Shown here: positions 18,744-27,925 of the stretch, piece by piece
Layout of the letters: every line of letters begins with the position of its first letter
Numbering within the stretch: position 1 is the stretch's first letter
NCBI RefSeq assembly: GCF_002211105.1
Contig: NZ_JPUA01000037.1
Location: 1-64,000, forward strand
Direction: 5' to 3'
Length of the DNA: 64,000 nt
DNA from: Halomonas campaniensis
Lineage (GTDB): Bacteria; Pseudomonadota; Gammaproteobacteria; Pseudomonadales; Halomonadaceae
Program-made: the position numbers and the translations under genes
The notes under the pieces: generated by a model
Told to the model about the DNA's origin: nothing
Database searches by the model: none
Seen by the model: the letters and a program-made list of their open reading frames with translations, nothing else

Positions 18744-20705
18744 TTAGCGGCCACGCTGACGGCGCTGCAGTTCTGCTTCACGGTCAGTGTCGACCCACCA
18801 CGCATCCAGATCCATGGCATACTTTGGGAACGGTTCGGGGTAGCCGAACTTATCCCAAATGGCGATTCGGGTCTCCCCAGAGTGGTAGTGGGGAATGACA
18901 TAAAATCCCCAGCGCAGCACCCGATCCAGCGCGTGCGTGGCGGTATCCAGCTCTTCGCGGCCACTAGCACTAATGATCTCCTCCACCAGAGCATCGACTG
19001 CCGGATGCGCCAGTGACATCCGGTTACGGCTTTGCGGTGCCTCGGCGGCGGCACTGGTCCAGAAGTCACGCTGCTCATTGCCCGGATTGTTCGACTGCGG
19101 GAAATGGCTGATCACTATGTCATAGTCATAATTGCGCTGCCGGTTTAAATATTGATTAATATCAACGATACGCAGCGATGTCTGCACCCCCAAGCGGGCC
19201 ATGTTGCGAAGCATGGGTTGAACGACCCGTTCAAGGCCTGAGTCATAGAGCAATACTTCGAGGCTTAGCGGCCGTCCAGTCTCCTGATTGACCAGCACGC
19301 CGTCCTCTACGCGATAACCTGCCTCACGCAGCAGGTCGAGCGCTTTACGCAGCCTCTCGCGCAAATCAGTGGGCTGCTCAATGGGCAGCGGCTCGGTAAA
19401 GAGACGGTCAGAGCCGTGAGAGGCTATTAACGCTTCGCGGAAAGGCTCCAATAGGGCCAGCTCTTCTTCAGAAGGTAAGCCGGTGGCTTCCATTTCAGAG
19501 TTTTGGAAAAAGCTCTCGGTGCGCTGGTAAGTGCCGTAAAAAATATTGGTGTTGAGCCACGGAAAATCAAAGGTCAGGCTCAACGCTTCCCGCACCCTCG
19601 GATCCTGAAATTTCTCTTTACGAAGGTTGAAGACAAACGCCTGCATCATGGAGGGGTTCACATCAGGCACTGTTAGCCGCTTAACCAAGCCCTCTTCATA
19701 GGCTGGAAAATTATAGCCAATCGCCCAGGTGGCGGCGCGTGCATCGGTACGGAAGTCTGTCAGTCCCGCTTTAAAGGCTTCCCAGGCAATATCGCGGTCA
19801 CGGTAGTAGTCGTAAACGATGCGATCAATATTGTAACGACCAACGTTGACCGGCAAATCCTTACCCCAGTAATTCTCATCGCGCTGGTAAACAATTCGCC
19901 GACCAGGGTCTACCTCGCTAATACGGTAGGGCCCGGAACCTGGGTGTGCTGCCAGCGTCGGCGAGGTGAAATCTCTGGGCTCCCAGTAATGGCGAGGAAG
20001 TATGGGCAGTTGGGCAACGATTAACGGCAGTTCCCGTGACTCGGTATCGTTAAAGGTAAAGCGTACCTGATGCTCATTCAGAGCGATGGCTTCTTCTACG
20101 CCAGCGTAGTAGCTGCCGTAAAACGGATTACCCTCTTCACGCAGCAAGTTAAGCGAGAACACCACATCGTAGGCGGTGACCGGTTCGCCATCCTGGAAGC
20201 GAGCTTCCGGCCGCAGATCGAACTCAATCCACTCCCTTTCCGGGTCAAGACGCACACCCTCAGCCAACAGGCCGTAAAGGCTAAAGGGCTCATTGGGGTT
20301 GCTGGCCATTAGGGTGTCGTAAATTTGTGAGATGCCGGTTACCGGCGTGCCACGAATGATAAACGGATTGGTCGAGTCAAAACTGCTCCCCACGGCAGTA
20401 TGGGTGATGGTGCCGCCTTTGGGGGCCTGGGGATTTACATGGGGGAAGTAGGGGAAGCCAGCCTCTAGGGCAGGGCTATCGTAAAGCGATAGCCCGTGAA
20501 CTGTTTCAACCGGTACGCCATTGTTTGCGTCTGTATTTAGATCGCCTACCACGTTGTTAGCGCTAGAGGTGGTGATAGACGAATCACTGCTAGACGTCGA
20601 CTCTGACGCTATCGTTTCTGAAGCCAGTATCGATGCGTTGAACAGCAGGCCACTGATGAGTAGAAGCGATTTCGCAAAAAACAAACCACGCGGCATTGGA
20701 GACAT
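18744..20705 (-). CDS. yejA: Periplasmic oligopeptide/microcin C-binding protein YejA
   Basis: A 653-residue family 5 extracellular solute-binding protein. A signal peptide (residues 1-28, LLLISGLLFNASILASE) is followed by an unusual Ser/Thr/Glu/Asp-rich stretch (about residues 28-60) that is not part of the fold. The binding domain then opens with HGLSLYDSPAL and FPYFPHVNPQAPKGG and shows WIEFDLRPEARFQDGEPVTAYDVVFS. YejA delivers peptides and microcin C to YejBEF. The low-complexity acidic linker may be a salt adaptation. It lies 33 bp downstream of mltD on the same strand. Confidence 0.92.
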   Translation of the reverse strand: MSPMPRGLFFAKSLLLISGLLFNASILASETIASESTSSSDSSITTSSANNVVGDLNTDANNGVPVETVHGLSLYDSPALEAGFPYFPHVNPQAPKGGTITHTAVGSSFDSTNPFIIRGTPVTGISQIYDTLMASNPNEPFSLYGLLAEGVRLDPEREWIEFDLRPEARFQDGEPVTAYDVVFSLNLLREEGNPFYGSYYAGVEEAIALNEHQVRFTFNDTESRELPLIVAQLPILPRHYWEPRDFTSPTLAAHPGSGPYRISEVDPGRRIVYQRDENYWGKDLPVNVGRYNIDRIVYDYYRDRDIAWEAFKAGLTDFRTDARAATWAIGYNFPAYEEGLVKRLTVPDVNPSMMQAFVFNLRKEKFQDPRVREALSLTFDFPWLNTNIFYGTYQRTESFFQNSEMEATGLPSEEELALLEPFREALIASHGSDRLFTEPLPIEQPTDLRERLRKALDLLREAGYRVEDGVLVNQETGRPLSLEVLLYDSGLERVVQPMLRNMARLGVQTSLRIVDINQYLNRQRNYDYDIVISHFPQSNNPGNEQRDFWTSAAAEAPQSRNRMSLAHPAVDALVEEIISASGREELDTATHALDRVLRWGFYVIPHYHSGETRIAIWDKFGYPEPFPKYAMDLDAWWVDTDREAELQRRQRGR

Positions 20706-20738
20706 CCCATGTGAACAAAGCCAATTAGTTAACCCGGT

Positions 20739-21944
20739 TTAACGCCCTGAAAGTGTCAGCAACTGGCCTGGTTGTAGAGCGCCGGGGCGGTCAATCGCAT
20801 TCCAGCGGATAAGATCTTGTTGATTGACATTATACCGGGCAGCAATCGCGGAGAGACTATCGCCTCTTTCAACGCGATGCGTATCGGCAGCGCTATTTTG
20901 CGCTACTGCCTGAGTGCCACCCTGGGAAAGTTGCGCAAGCATCTGTGTATCCACTTCTTCAGGAACCAGCAGCGTCTGGGCACTACGAGGGTCAATACTG
21001 CCATTCAGCAGGCCAGGGTTTAATTCGGCTAATGCGGTTTGGCTGACATCCAGCAGTTGGGAGGCTTCGGAGAGGGTCACCGCATGGGCCAATTTAACTT
21101 TCGCGAACGCCGGATCAACATGTATTTCCGGCAAGCTGACGCCGTACTCTTCAGGGGCATTAATGATCGTCGCGATGGCTTTTAGTTTGGGTACGTACTG
21201 CATGGTTTCATGGGGCAGTGAGAGATCCCAGTAGTCACCCTTCAGGCCTTGACTTTGAGCTTGCCGCAAAGCGCGATTAACCGTTCCCGCTCCAGCGTTA
21301 TAAGCGGCTAATGACAGCATCAGGTCGCCTTCGTACCACTGATCAGCCTGCATTTCCAGGTAGTCCAGCGCTGCCTCGGTGGAGGTTAAAACGTCTAATC
21401 GGCCATCGTAGTTACCATTGCGAACCAGGCCCAGTGCATCTCCGGTGCCAGGCATAAACTGCCAAAGCCCAGCGGCACCGCGATGACTTCGCGCACCTGG
21501 ATCAAAGGAACTCTCTACGAAAGGAATGAGTGCGACTTCACCCGGTAGACCACGTTCGCTAACCTGTTGGGTAATCCAGGCAAGCCAGGGCGTGGCGCGT
21601 TCGGTGATGGTGGCAATATTGTCGGGGCTGGACAGATAGTACTCAATCCACTCGTCTACCCGTGCTTGGGCCTCGGCTGATAGTGACTTCTCCTGCCACT
21701 GAAAACTCTTACGCAGCGTCGTCCAGGCGTCTTGGGGTTCTAGCTCCAGCGCCTCCCAAAAATGGATTTGAAACGGGGTGGGGTGAGGTTTTGTGGCGTC
21801 TACTGATGTACTTGTTGCAGCAGTAGATCCTTCATAAGCTGTAGCAGAGGCTTGAGAGCTTGCCGCAGCGGCTAACATTAGGCCCATAATTACGGTACTG
21901 CCAGCGCTCAGCATTAAGCGCTGGCGAATCGTTCGATAGGTCAT
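20739..21944 (-). CDS. mltD: Membrane-bound lytic murein transglycosylase D with LysM
   Basis: A 401-residue cell-wall enzyme. It has a signal sequence (residues 1-35), a GH23 lytic transglycosylase domain (about 105-240) with the catalytic Glu in LIPFVESSFDPGARSHRGAA and GLWQFMPGTG, and then LysM modules. One is degenerate (about 280-330). One is complete at the C-terminus (HRVERGDSLSAIAARYNVNQ), for binding peptidoglycan. E. coli MltD carries two C-terminal LysM repeats, so one seems to be decaying here. No clear lipobox is seen. It lies downstream of gloB as in enterics. Confidence 0.9.
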   Translation of the reverse strand: MTYRTIRQRLMLSAGSTVIMGLMLAAAASSQASATAYEGSTAATSTSVDATKPHPTPFQIHFWEALELEPQDAWTTLRKSFQWQEKSLSAEAQARVDEWIEYYLSSPDNIATITERATPWLAWITQQVSERGLPGEVALIPFVESSFDPGARSHRGAAGLWQFMPGTGDALGLVRNGNYDGRLDVLTSTEAALDYLEMQADQWYEGDLMLSLAAYNAGAGTVNRALRQAQSQGLKGDYWDLSLPHETMQYVPKLKAIATIINAPEEYGVSLPEIHVDPAFAKVKLAHAVTLSEASQLLDVSQTALAELNPGLLNGSIDPRSAQTLLVPEEVDTQMLAQLSQGGTQAVAQNSAADTHRVERGDSLSAIAARYNVNQQDLIRWNAIDRPGALQPGQLLTLSGR

Positions 21945-21974
21945 AGTTGCATTCGTTTGGTTTCGATAGCGTTC

Positions 21975-22742
21975 TTAAAAACGGTTCTTCCACTCGCGTA
22001 GAGTGGTGAACGTTGCGAGGTCGTCATTATTAACACCCTGGGTACCTGCCGCTTGGCGCACGCTATCAGTGCCCACGCGAAGGTAGGGATTAATTTTCAG
22101 CTCGCGTCCTATCGTGCTGGGTAAGGTGGGGCGATCCAATGCCCGCGCCTTCTCACACTCCTGCAAGGCGTGTTTGACGTCTTCGTTTTCAGGATCCGCA
22201 GCACGGGCAAACGTTAGGTTCGCCTGAGTGTACTCATGAGCTGCAAAGACCAGCGTATCTTCAGGGAGTTCCGCAAATTTTTTCAGTGACGTGTACATTT
22301 GCTCAGGCGTACCTTCGAATAAACGACCGCAGCCTGCGCAAAAAAGGGTGTCACCGCAGAACAGCAGTGCAGGGATACCCGCTGTGAAGTAGCTGATATG
22401 ATCCAGCGTGTGGCCGGGGGTCGCTATGACGTCAAACAAACGGCCCATAATGCGCACTTCGTCGCCATCACCCACGTGTTCATCAATGCCTTCAATTTCA
22501 GGATTGGCTGGGCCAATCACATGCGGGGCGTAGCGTTTAATTAATTCCGCTAAACCACCGGTATGATCATGATGATGGTGGGTAATCAGGATGCAACTGA
22601 GGGTTAGCGACTCACGCTCAAGAAACTCGATCACCGGGGCAGCTTCACCGGGATCCACCACACAAACACTTTGACTGGTATCTTGTCTTAATAGCCAAAT
22701 ATAGTTGTCGCTAAGGGCGGGGATCGGTGTCACGCTCATCAT
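21975..22742 (-). CDS. gloB: Hydroxyacylglutathione hydrolase (glyoxalase II)
   Basis: A 255-residue metallo-beta-lactamase-fold enzyme. The metal ligands are in THHHHDHTGG (residues about 53-62), TPGHTLDHISYF, FCGDTLFCAGCGRLFEG and the C-terminal half FAAHEYTQANLTFA. It hydrolyses S-lactoylglutathione in methylglyoxal detoxification. Two adjacent ATG codons begin the frame and either may be used. It is divergent from yafS, and the neighbourhood mltD-gloB-yafS-rnhA-dnaQ matches E. coli. Confidence 0.94.
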   Translation of the reverse strand: MMSVTPIPALSDNYIWLLRQDTSQSVCVVDPGEAAPVIEFLERESLTLSCILITHHHHDHTGGLAELIKRYAPHVIGPANPEIEGIDEHVGDGDEVRIMGRLFDVIATPGHTLDHISYFTAGIPALLFCGDTLFCAGCGRLFEGTPEQMYTSLKKFAELPEDTLVFAAHEYTQANLTFARAADPENEDVKHALQECEKARALDRPTLPSTIGRELKINPYLRVGTDSVRQAAGTQGVNNDDLATFTTLREWKNRF

Positions 22743-22853
22743 CGGCGAGATCCTTTAAGTTACGAAAAAACACATCAAACATTGCGCTTATTAGCGCTAA
22801 ATCGGTGCGTAAAAGGCGTTAAAAAGCCGTTACTGTGGAGGGAAGCGCTGTTC

Positions 22854-23735
22854 ATGTCAAATTCGACGACGGCCACGACACTGGCTAAGCGCTTACAAAG
22901 TAGCCAGCCTTATTGGCAATCAGAAGCGGGGCGTTCGCTTTGGGAAACCCAGCGAGCCTGCTTAGGACCCGTGGTGGAATCACGTGTGGGCGGCCATAGC
23001 CTGGAAATGAGCATGGGACCGGCGCTGATGACCATGTCGGCTGTTGCGCACCCTATACGCTGGTCGCCTACGCTTCAGTTAGCCGAAAACGATAGCACCT
23101 TGGTATGCCCACCGGATCAGCTCGCGCTGCCCGATCGCTGCCTGGATGTAATGGTCATTCACCACTGGCTTGAGTACTTAACTGATGCCCACTTCACTCT
23201 GCAAGAGGCCGCACGGGTGACCGCGGACAACGGCATATTGGTGCTGTTTGGCTTTAACCCAATAGGTGTGAGCGGTCTTGCCAGGCAGTTGCGCAAGCAT
23301 CAGCAGACGTTTCCCTGGAGCGGAAGCTGGCGCTCCGCAAGTCGTCTGCGCGATTGGTTGGCGTTTGTCGACTTTGAGGTGGAGCGGGTAGACTATTGCT
23401 GCTTTCGAGGGCGAATGAGCGCCAAGTGCGGAGAGTATTGGGAGTCGTTAGGGCGTAGGCATAATCTGCCGCTGGGCGAAAGTTATATGATTCAAGCGCG
23501 CCGACAGCAGCGCCAAGCGCCGGTGCAGCGCTTGAAATTTGGCTTGAAGGCGCCAGCGTCTCCGGCGTCGCTGGGGGTTACCCGCTCTGGCTCATCCGCC
23601 CACTATCAATCCCGTCAAGCACCTGCAACGCATCAGGATCAAGCACGGCAAACTGATTTACAGAAATCTGTTTTACAGAAACCTGTTCTACACAAACCTG
23701 TTCTACACAAACCAAGGGATCAAGAGATTGACTAA
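22854..23735 (+). CDS. SAM-dependent methyltransferase, YafS-like
   Basis: A 293-residue class I methyltransferase-like protein. The core (residues about 60-150) has [20 protein letters not shown] and [18 protein letters not shown], matching the Methyltransf_11/YafS type. The usual N-terminal glycine-rich SAM loop is hard to see ([16 protein letters not shown] may occupy its place). The last 60 residues are low complexity and end in a 15-bp tandem repeat coding [16 protein letters not shown] choose ATG 22854 with GGAGG upstream; a longer in-frame start at 22782 exists. The biological substrate is unknown. The end overlaps the rnhA start by 8 bp. Confidence 0.8.
   Translation: MSNSTTATTLAKRLQSSQPYWQSEAGRSLWETQRACLGPVVESRVGGHSLEMSMGPALMTMSAVAHPIRWSPTLQLAENDSTLVCPPDQLALPDRCLDVMVIHHWLEYLTDAHFTLQEAARVTADNGILVLFGFNPIGVSGLARQLRKHQQTFPWSGSWRSASRLRDWLAFVDFEVERVDYCCFRGRMSAKCGEYWESLGRRHNLPLGESYMIQARRQQRQAPVQRLKFGLKAPASPASLGVTRSGSSAHYQSRQAPATHQDQARQTDLQKSVLQKPVLHKPVLHKPRDQEID
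23658..23714 (+). repeat. Four-copy 15-bp tandem repeat inside the yafS-like gene
   Basis: Units begin at 23658, 23673, 23688 and 23703. Each is a variant of TTACAGAAACCTGTT, the fourth being incomplete and diverged. They are in frame and encode L(Q/H)K(S/P)V pentapeptides just before the stop codon, so unit-number changes would lengthen or shorten the tail without a frameshift. Confidence 0.85.
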
Positions 23736-24198
23736 AGAGGCGGCCGGACATCTACCTCGGGTAACGGTGTATACCGATGGGGCTTGTAGAGGCAATCCAG
23801 GCCCCGGCGGGTGGGGCGTCGTGCTGGCAAGTGGCGAGCATGAGAAAACCTTGAAAGGCTATGAGGCCGAGACCACTAATAATCGCATGGAGTTAATGGC
23901 TGCGATTATGGCGCTACGCACGCTCAATACCCCTTGCGAAGTGGCGCTCTGGACGGACTCTCAGTATGTTCGCCAGGGCATCACCCAGTGGATTCATAAC
24001 TGGATCAAGCGCGGCTGGAAAACCGCTGCCAAGCAGCCGGTCAAAAATGCTGAACTGTGGAAGACCCTCCACGAAGAGACCCAGCGCCACCAGGTCGAGT
24101 GGCACTGGGTGAAAGGGCACAGCGGCCACCCTGGCAACGAGCGCGCCGATGCGCTGGCCAACGAAGCGATTGATGAGCACCAAAAAAGGAGAGCATGA
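23728..24198 (+). CDS. rnhA: Ribonuclease HI
   Basis: A 156-residue RNase HI. The four catalytic carboxylates are in place: [37 protein letters not shown] and [12 protein letters not shown]. The basic handle region ([18 protein letters not shown]) is also present. It removes RNA from RNA-DNA hybrids. The only sensible start is TTG at 23728, which overlaps the end of the methyltransferase gene by 8 bp; no ATG or GTG lies before the first catalytic Asp. Its stop overlaps the dnaQ ATG, so yafS-rnhA-dnaQ look coupled. In E. coli rnhA and dnaQ are divergent instead. Confidence 0.94.
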   Translation: MTKEAAGHLPRVTVYTDGACRGNPGPGGWGVVLASGEHEKTLKGYEAETTNNRMELMAAIMALRTLNTPCEVALWTDSQYVRQGITQWIHNWIKRGWKTAAKQPVKNAELWKTLHEETQRHQVEWHWVKGHSGHPGNERADALANEAIDEHQKRRA

Positions 24199-24935
24199 TG
24201 CGTCAGGTGATCTTGGATACTGAAACCACGGGTATCGACCCCAAAGATGGCCATCGCTTAGTCGAAATTGGTGCTATTGAAATGGTTAATCGCCGCTTCA
24301 CTGGTCGCACTTATCACCAATACATCAACCCCGAGCGGCATATCGACGCTGAAGTCGTCGAAGTTCACGGGATTGATGACGCCAGAGTTGCTAACGAGCC
24401 GGTATTCGCGGCCATTGCCGATGAGTTTTGGGCATTTATCGAAGGTGCCGAGCTCGTGATTCATAACGCCCCTTTCGATGTGGGCTTTATTGATCATGAG
24501 CTGAGCATGTTGAACCAGCAGCGGAAATCCCCTGTATTGGGGCCGGTTAGAGATCATTGCGGCGTATTGGATACGCTGACCATGGCGCGCAAGATGCACC
24601 CCGGCCAACGCAACAGCCTGGATGCCTTATGCAAGCGCTATGATATCGACAATGGCCACCGGGTATTGCACGGCGCACTGTTAGACTCTGAGATCCTGGC
24701 CGAGGTCTACCTGGCGATGACCGGTGGGCAAACCGCGCTAACCTTGGACGCGGCCACCGCCGCAGAGCAGGAGCAGGCGGATACCTCCAATGAGGGGATG
24801 TCGATTCAGCGTCTCTCTTTAACGCCCGGCCAGCTGCGCGTGGTGCGCCCAACCGACGCAGAACGCGCTGCCCATAAGGCCAAGTGCGAAGCGTATCAAT
24901 TGAACTGGTTTGAAGGTGCGGCCAGCGATGCTTAG
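24195..24935 (+). CDS. dnaQ: DNA polymerase III epsilon subunit (proofreading exonuclease)
   Basis: A 246-residue DEDDh exonuclease. Exo I is [10 protein letters not shown], Exo II is [16 protein letters not shown], and Exo III has [14 protein letters not shown]. The C-terminal tail of about 60 residues (from [11 protein letters not shown] on) corresponds to the part that binds the alpha subunit. It provides 3'-5' proofreading within DNA polymerase III. It starts at ATG 24195 with ATGA overlap to rnhA and overlaps the start of nudC. Confidence 0.94.
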   Translation: MMRQVILDTETTGIDPKDGHRLVEIGAIEMVNRRFTGRTYHQYINPERHIDAEVVEVHGIDDARVANEPVFAAIADEFWAFIEGAELVIHNAPFDVGFIDHELSMLNQQRKSPVLGPVRDHCGVLDTLTMARKMHPGQRNSLDALCKRYDIDNGHRVLHGALLDSEILAEVYLAMTGGQTALTLDAATAAEQEQADTSNEGMSIQRLSLTPGQLRVVRPTDAERAAHKAKCEAYQLNWFEGAASDA

Positions 24936-25713
24936 GCGAGAAATACCCCATCACGAACAAGCCGGTAGGGTTATCCGACTGTCGCGTAGCCTGTTGGCGC
25001 CCGCACCCTTAAACGGTAGTGAAGAGCTCACCCCGCTGCAGCCTTATCAACCGTGGACAGAGCAGATGCAGCCGCTCTGTTACTGGAATGATGAGCCAGT
25101 GGCGTTGCTTGTTGAGCCTCAGGCCGGTAGTGGTTGGATTGATGGTCGCCAATGGATGAGTGAACTTTCCACCGCCTGGTTTAGCCTACTCTCCACGGCG
25201 CTGCAGGTGGGGGCTTGGTTAGAGAATCACCGATTCTGCGGCCGCTGTGGTGCACCGGCCACCAAGCTGACTGCGGAATTCGCTATGCACTGCCACGCCT
25301 GTGGGCACCGCAACTATCCGCGTATTTCACCGTGCATTATCACGCTGGTGACCAGCGGGGAGGCGATGCTGTTGGCCCGTAGTCCGCGCTTTCCACCCGG
25401 GCGCTACTCCACCTTGGCGGGTTTTATCGAGCCGGGTGAGTCAGCGGAAGAGGCGGTGCACCGGGAGGTGTTTGAGGAAGTGGGCGTGCATATCGATCAA
25501 CTGCGTTATCACCAGAGTCAGGCGTGGCCATTTCCGCACTCGCTGATGTTTGGTTACTTCGCCGAAGCCACTACCCGGCGCATTCGCATCGATGGGGTGG
25601 AGATTAGCGATGCGGCGTGGTTTTCGCCTCGTCAGCTGCCCTCTCTGCCGCCGCCTTACTCGATATCCCGGGAGCTGATCGAAACCCATTTGGCACGCTG
25701 GCGCGAAGAGTAA
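24928..25713 (+). CDS. nudC: NADH pyrophosphatase NudC
   Basis: A 261-residue Nudix hydrolase. The zinc ribbon is CGRCGAPATK...CHACGHRNYPRISP (about residues 107-135). It is followed by the Nudix box GFIEPGESAEEAVHREVFEE and then VGV (about 172-194), and a YFAEATT region typical of NADH/NAD-cap hydrolases. NudC cleaves NADH and removes NAD caps from RNA. ATG 24928 is used; it overlaps the dnaQ stop by 8 bp. An upstream in-frame TTG at 24910 is less likely. Confidence 0.92.
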   Translation: MLRREIPHHEQAGRVIRLSRSLLAPAPLNGSEELTPLQPYQPWTEQMQPLCYWNDEPVALLVEPQAGSGWIDGRQWMSELSTAWFSLLSTALQVGAWLENHRFCGRCGAPATKLTAEFAMHCHACGHRNYPRISPCIITLVTSGEAMLLARSPRFPPGRYSTLAGFIEPGESAEEAVHREVFEEVGVHIDQLRYHQSQAWPFPHSLMFGYFAEATTRRIRIDGVEISDAAWFSPRQLPSLPPPYSISRELIETHLARWREE

Positions 25714-25738
25714 GCGGCGCCGCGTGCCGATATGATGA

Positions 25739-26050
25739 TTACTCGCTAGGGAATAAGCTAGTCAGCTTAGTGGCCAGCATGACATTACCGGTCGCTTTTA
25801 GCTTACCGGTCATAAAGGCCGTCATGCCATTGATCTCACCGCTCATAATGCCTTTTAGCGTGTCAGTGGTAAGGCTCAAGCTGACAGAAGGATCGTCATG
25901 CTCACCCTCTTGTACGTCCAGCGTGCCATCCTGGATATTTAAGTAGTAGCTGCCTGCATCGGTAAAGTGAAACTGGAAAACTTCATCCATGCCCTTTGCT
26001 GCTGCAGGATTAAAACGCGCTTTTAGCTTCTCAAGGGTGTTGTTTGACAT
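25739..26050 (-). CDS. SCP2 sterol-binding domain protein
   Basis: A 103-residue single-domain SCP-2-like protein. The fold signature is YYLNIQDGTLDVQEGEHDDP, then SVSLSLTTDTLKGIMSGEINGMTAFMTGKLKATG. Such proteins bind lipids or acyl-CoA in a hydrophobic tunnel. Their role in bacteria is poorly defined, although some relatives occur with ubiquinone or fatty-acid metabolism. The start at 26050 has GAGAGA upstream; the longer frame would add a hydrophobic N-terminus with no supporting site. Confidence 0.82.
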   Translation of the reverse strand: MSNNTLEKLKARFNPAAAKGMDEVFQFHFTDAGSYYLNIQDGTLDVQEGEHDDPSVSLSLTTDTLKGIMSGEINGMTAFMTGKLKATGNVMLATKLTSLFPSE

Positions 26051-26231
26051 AACATATCTCTCGGTTAAGTAGATCAGGCTAAGGCTAGCGACCATAGCCA
26101 AAAGAAACAATCGTAAAGGCAAGCGAGGTTATTTCATACGGGCGTTCCAATCAAGCGCGCTAGTCACTATCAACAAACGCATATACAACGCACGAGCTAT
26201 AAAAGAATTAATCCTCTAATGGAGAACGTCA

Positions 26232-27275
26232 ATGAGTGAATGGGTAGCAGAGATAGGCACCTTTGTTGTGCAAACCACCATCGTGATGGCGCTAATAGGC
26301 TTTGGCCTGCTGCTGATTGCACGAACCAAGCAGGACAAAGAGAGCGAGCTGAAACTCACGATCGAGCCACTTAACGATCAACGCCGCCGTCGTGTTCGGC
26401 GTTTGCGGCTGGCTGCCACGCTTCCTGGTGCACGCAAAAAACTGCTGAAACTATTTCGTAGTGAAGATAAAAAACGTCACAAAGAGCACAAAACGGAGCA
26501 GGATGCCGCCTCAGCGGCGCGGGTTTGGGTGCTCGACTTTCACGGCGATCTGAAAGCCTCGCAAACCGAGCATTTTGCTCAAGAGGTGTCTGCCATCATC
26601 GGTGTCGCTGCTAAGGAAGACGAGGTAGTGGTGCGGCTTGAGTCCGCGGGTGGACTGGTGCATGCCTATGGCTTGGCGGCGGCACAGTTAGACCGGCTGC
26701 GCACGGCGGGGCTAAACACAACCGTGTGTATCGACAAGGTGGCGGCAAGCGGTGGTTACCTGATGGCCTGTACCGCGCAGCACATTAAGGCCGCGCCCTT
26801 TGCAGTGATTGGCTCTATCGGCGTGGTGGCGCAAGTGCCCAATATTCATCGTTTGTTAAAGCGCCACGATGTTGACGTAGAACTGCTGACCGCCGGTAAA
26901 TACAAACGTACCTTAACCGTGCTGGGTGAAAATACCGAAGAGGGCAAAGCAAAGTTCTTGGAGGACTTGGAGAATACGCACCGCTTGTTTAAACGCTATG
27001 TGGCAGAGCGGCGCCCCTCCATGGATATCGATACCCTGGCCACAGGGGAGATTTGGTACGGTAGCGAAGCACTGCCCCTTCAGCTGGTCGACAGTGTGGG
27101 TACCAGCGAAGCCTATTTGGTTGAGCGCATGGCCGAAGCGCAAGTATTAACTGTCAAGCTGGAAGCACCTAAAACCGTCAGTCGTAAGCTGGGATTGGCC
27201 ATATCGGAAGGCGTCGAGAAAGCCGCGCTGAAAGCACTGGGGCTAATCGACGCCGCTGGGTGGCAGCGGCGCTGA
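26232..27275 (+). CDS. sohB: Inner-membrane protease SohB (S49 family)
   Basis: A 347-residue S49 peptidase. One N-terminal membrane helix (VVQTTIVMALIGFGLLLIAR) is followed by a basic, Arg/Lys-rich stretch. The protease domain has VLDFHGDLKASQ, RLESAGGLVHAYGLAAAQL, the nucleophile Ser in KVAASGGYLMACTA and the general-base Lys in GKYKRTLTVLGENTEEGK. It is a SppA-like signal-peptide or membrane-protein protease. The ATG follows GGAGA. It converges on the ArsR-type gene, 17 bp apart. Confidence 0.92.
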   Translation: MSEWVAEIGTFVVQTTIVMALIGFGLLLIARTKQDKESELKLTIEPLNDQRRRRVRRLRLAATLPGARKKLLKLFRSEDKKRHKEHKTEQDAASAARVWVLDFHGDLKASQTEHFAQEVSAIIGVAAKEDEVVVRLESAGGLVHAYGLAAAQLDRLRTAGLNTTVCIDKVAASGGYLMACTAQHIKAAPFAVIGSIGVVAQVPNIHRLLKRHDVDVELLTAGKYKRTLTVLGENTEEGKAKFLEDLENTHRLFKRYVAERRPSMDIDTLATGEIWYGSEALPLQLVDSVGTSEAYLVERMAEAQVLTVKLEAPKTVSRKLGLAISEGVEKAALKALGLIDAAGWQRR

Positions 27276-27292
27276 GCCTAAACCTCACATCG

Positions 27293-27613
27293 TTATGCAG
27301 CGTAATGATGCGCCAAGGTCGCAATGACGGCCTTGGCGCTTTCACTGCTCAACGAGTAGTAAATCGTTTGTGACTCCCGCCGGGTATCGACGAGTTCATC
27401 ACGCCGCAAAATAGCCAGATGTTGAGAAAGCGCCGACTGGCTTAACGCAAGCTGTTGATTAATTTGCGTCACTGACAGCTCTTTCTCGGCAAGCAGGCAG
27501 AGGATTTGCAGCCGTTTTTCATTGGCCAACGCTTTTAGCAGGTTGGTTCCCGCCTCAATAGCGCGACAGTTATGTTCAAGCAGGCGTGTAGCGGCGCTTG
27601 TAGAAGCAGACAT
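27293..27613 (-). CDS. ArsR/SmtB-family transcriptional regulator, YgaV/SqrR-like
   Basis: A 106-residue winged-helix repressor. LLKALANEKRLQILCLLAEKELSVTQI leads into the recognition helix LSQSALSQHLAILRRDELV, and the wing is TRRESQTIYYSLS. It lacks the metal-binding ELCVCDL motif of ArsR/SmtB. The sequence is closest to the persulfide/sulfide-sensing YgaV/BigR/SqrR group. It keeps the first cysteine (ILCLL), but the second, C-terminal cysteine is absent: the protein ends ATLAHHYAA where YgaV ends with a YC pair. A typical disulfide or tetrasulfide switch is therefore unlikely. Its target is unknown; the divergent prpE is the nearest gene. Confidence 0.85.
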   Translation of the reverse strand: MSASTSAATRLLEHNCRAIEAGTNLLKALANEKRLQILCLLAEKELSVTQINQQLALSQSALSQHLAILRRDELVDTRRESQTIYYSLSSESAKAVIATLAHHYAA

Positions 27614-27925
27614 AATGATCTCCTTGCCTACACTGTTGCATCAGCGTTTTATAAGCATTGTTTTAAAGGCGTCGTTTTACGTTGTCGAGGCATCGTCGCG
27701 TCGCGAGGATCAAGTTGTTTAATGATCAGTAATTTAGCGAGTTTTGTCCAAGCCGCTGTTTAACGATTAATCAATGGTAGTTTTTCGCCACCTTGTCGAC
27801 AATGTTTTGTTCTGTCTACCGCTTTGGTCGCTATTTAGCCCATAGTATGAGGGCGGAATGTCGGTTTCCTTTATACAGTGTCAACAATCCTGCTTAATCG
27901 TTACTACAAAAAAGATAGGGACACC
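27614..27925. other. Intergenic region between the ArsR-type gene and prpE
   Basis: 312 bp separating divergent genes. It contains a perfect 10-bp palindrome TTGTCGACAA (about 27793-27802), which could be an operator, and AT-rich stretches. I see no convincing sigma70 or sigma54 promoter and no coding potential beyond short frames. Confidence 0.4.

Noticed and set aside
23658..23714. Tandem repeat considered as a CRISPR-like array
   Set aside because: The units are 15 bp, adjacent without spacers and in frame in a gene.
27293..27613. Arsenic- or zinc-sensing ArsR assignment
   Set aside because: The metal-binding ELCVCDL motif is replaced by ELSVTQI, and no arsenic or metal resistance gene is nearby.
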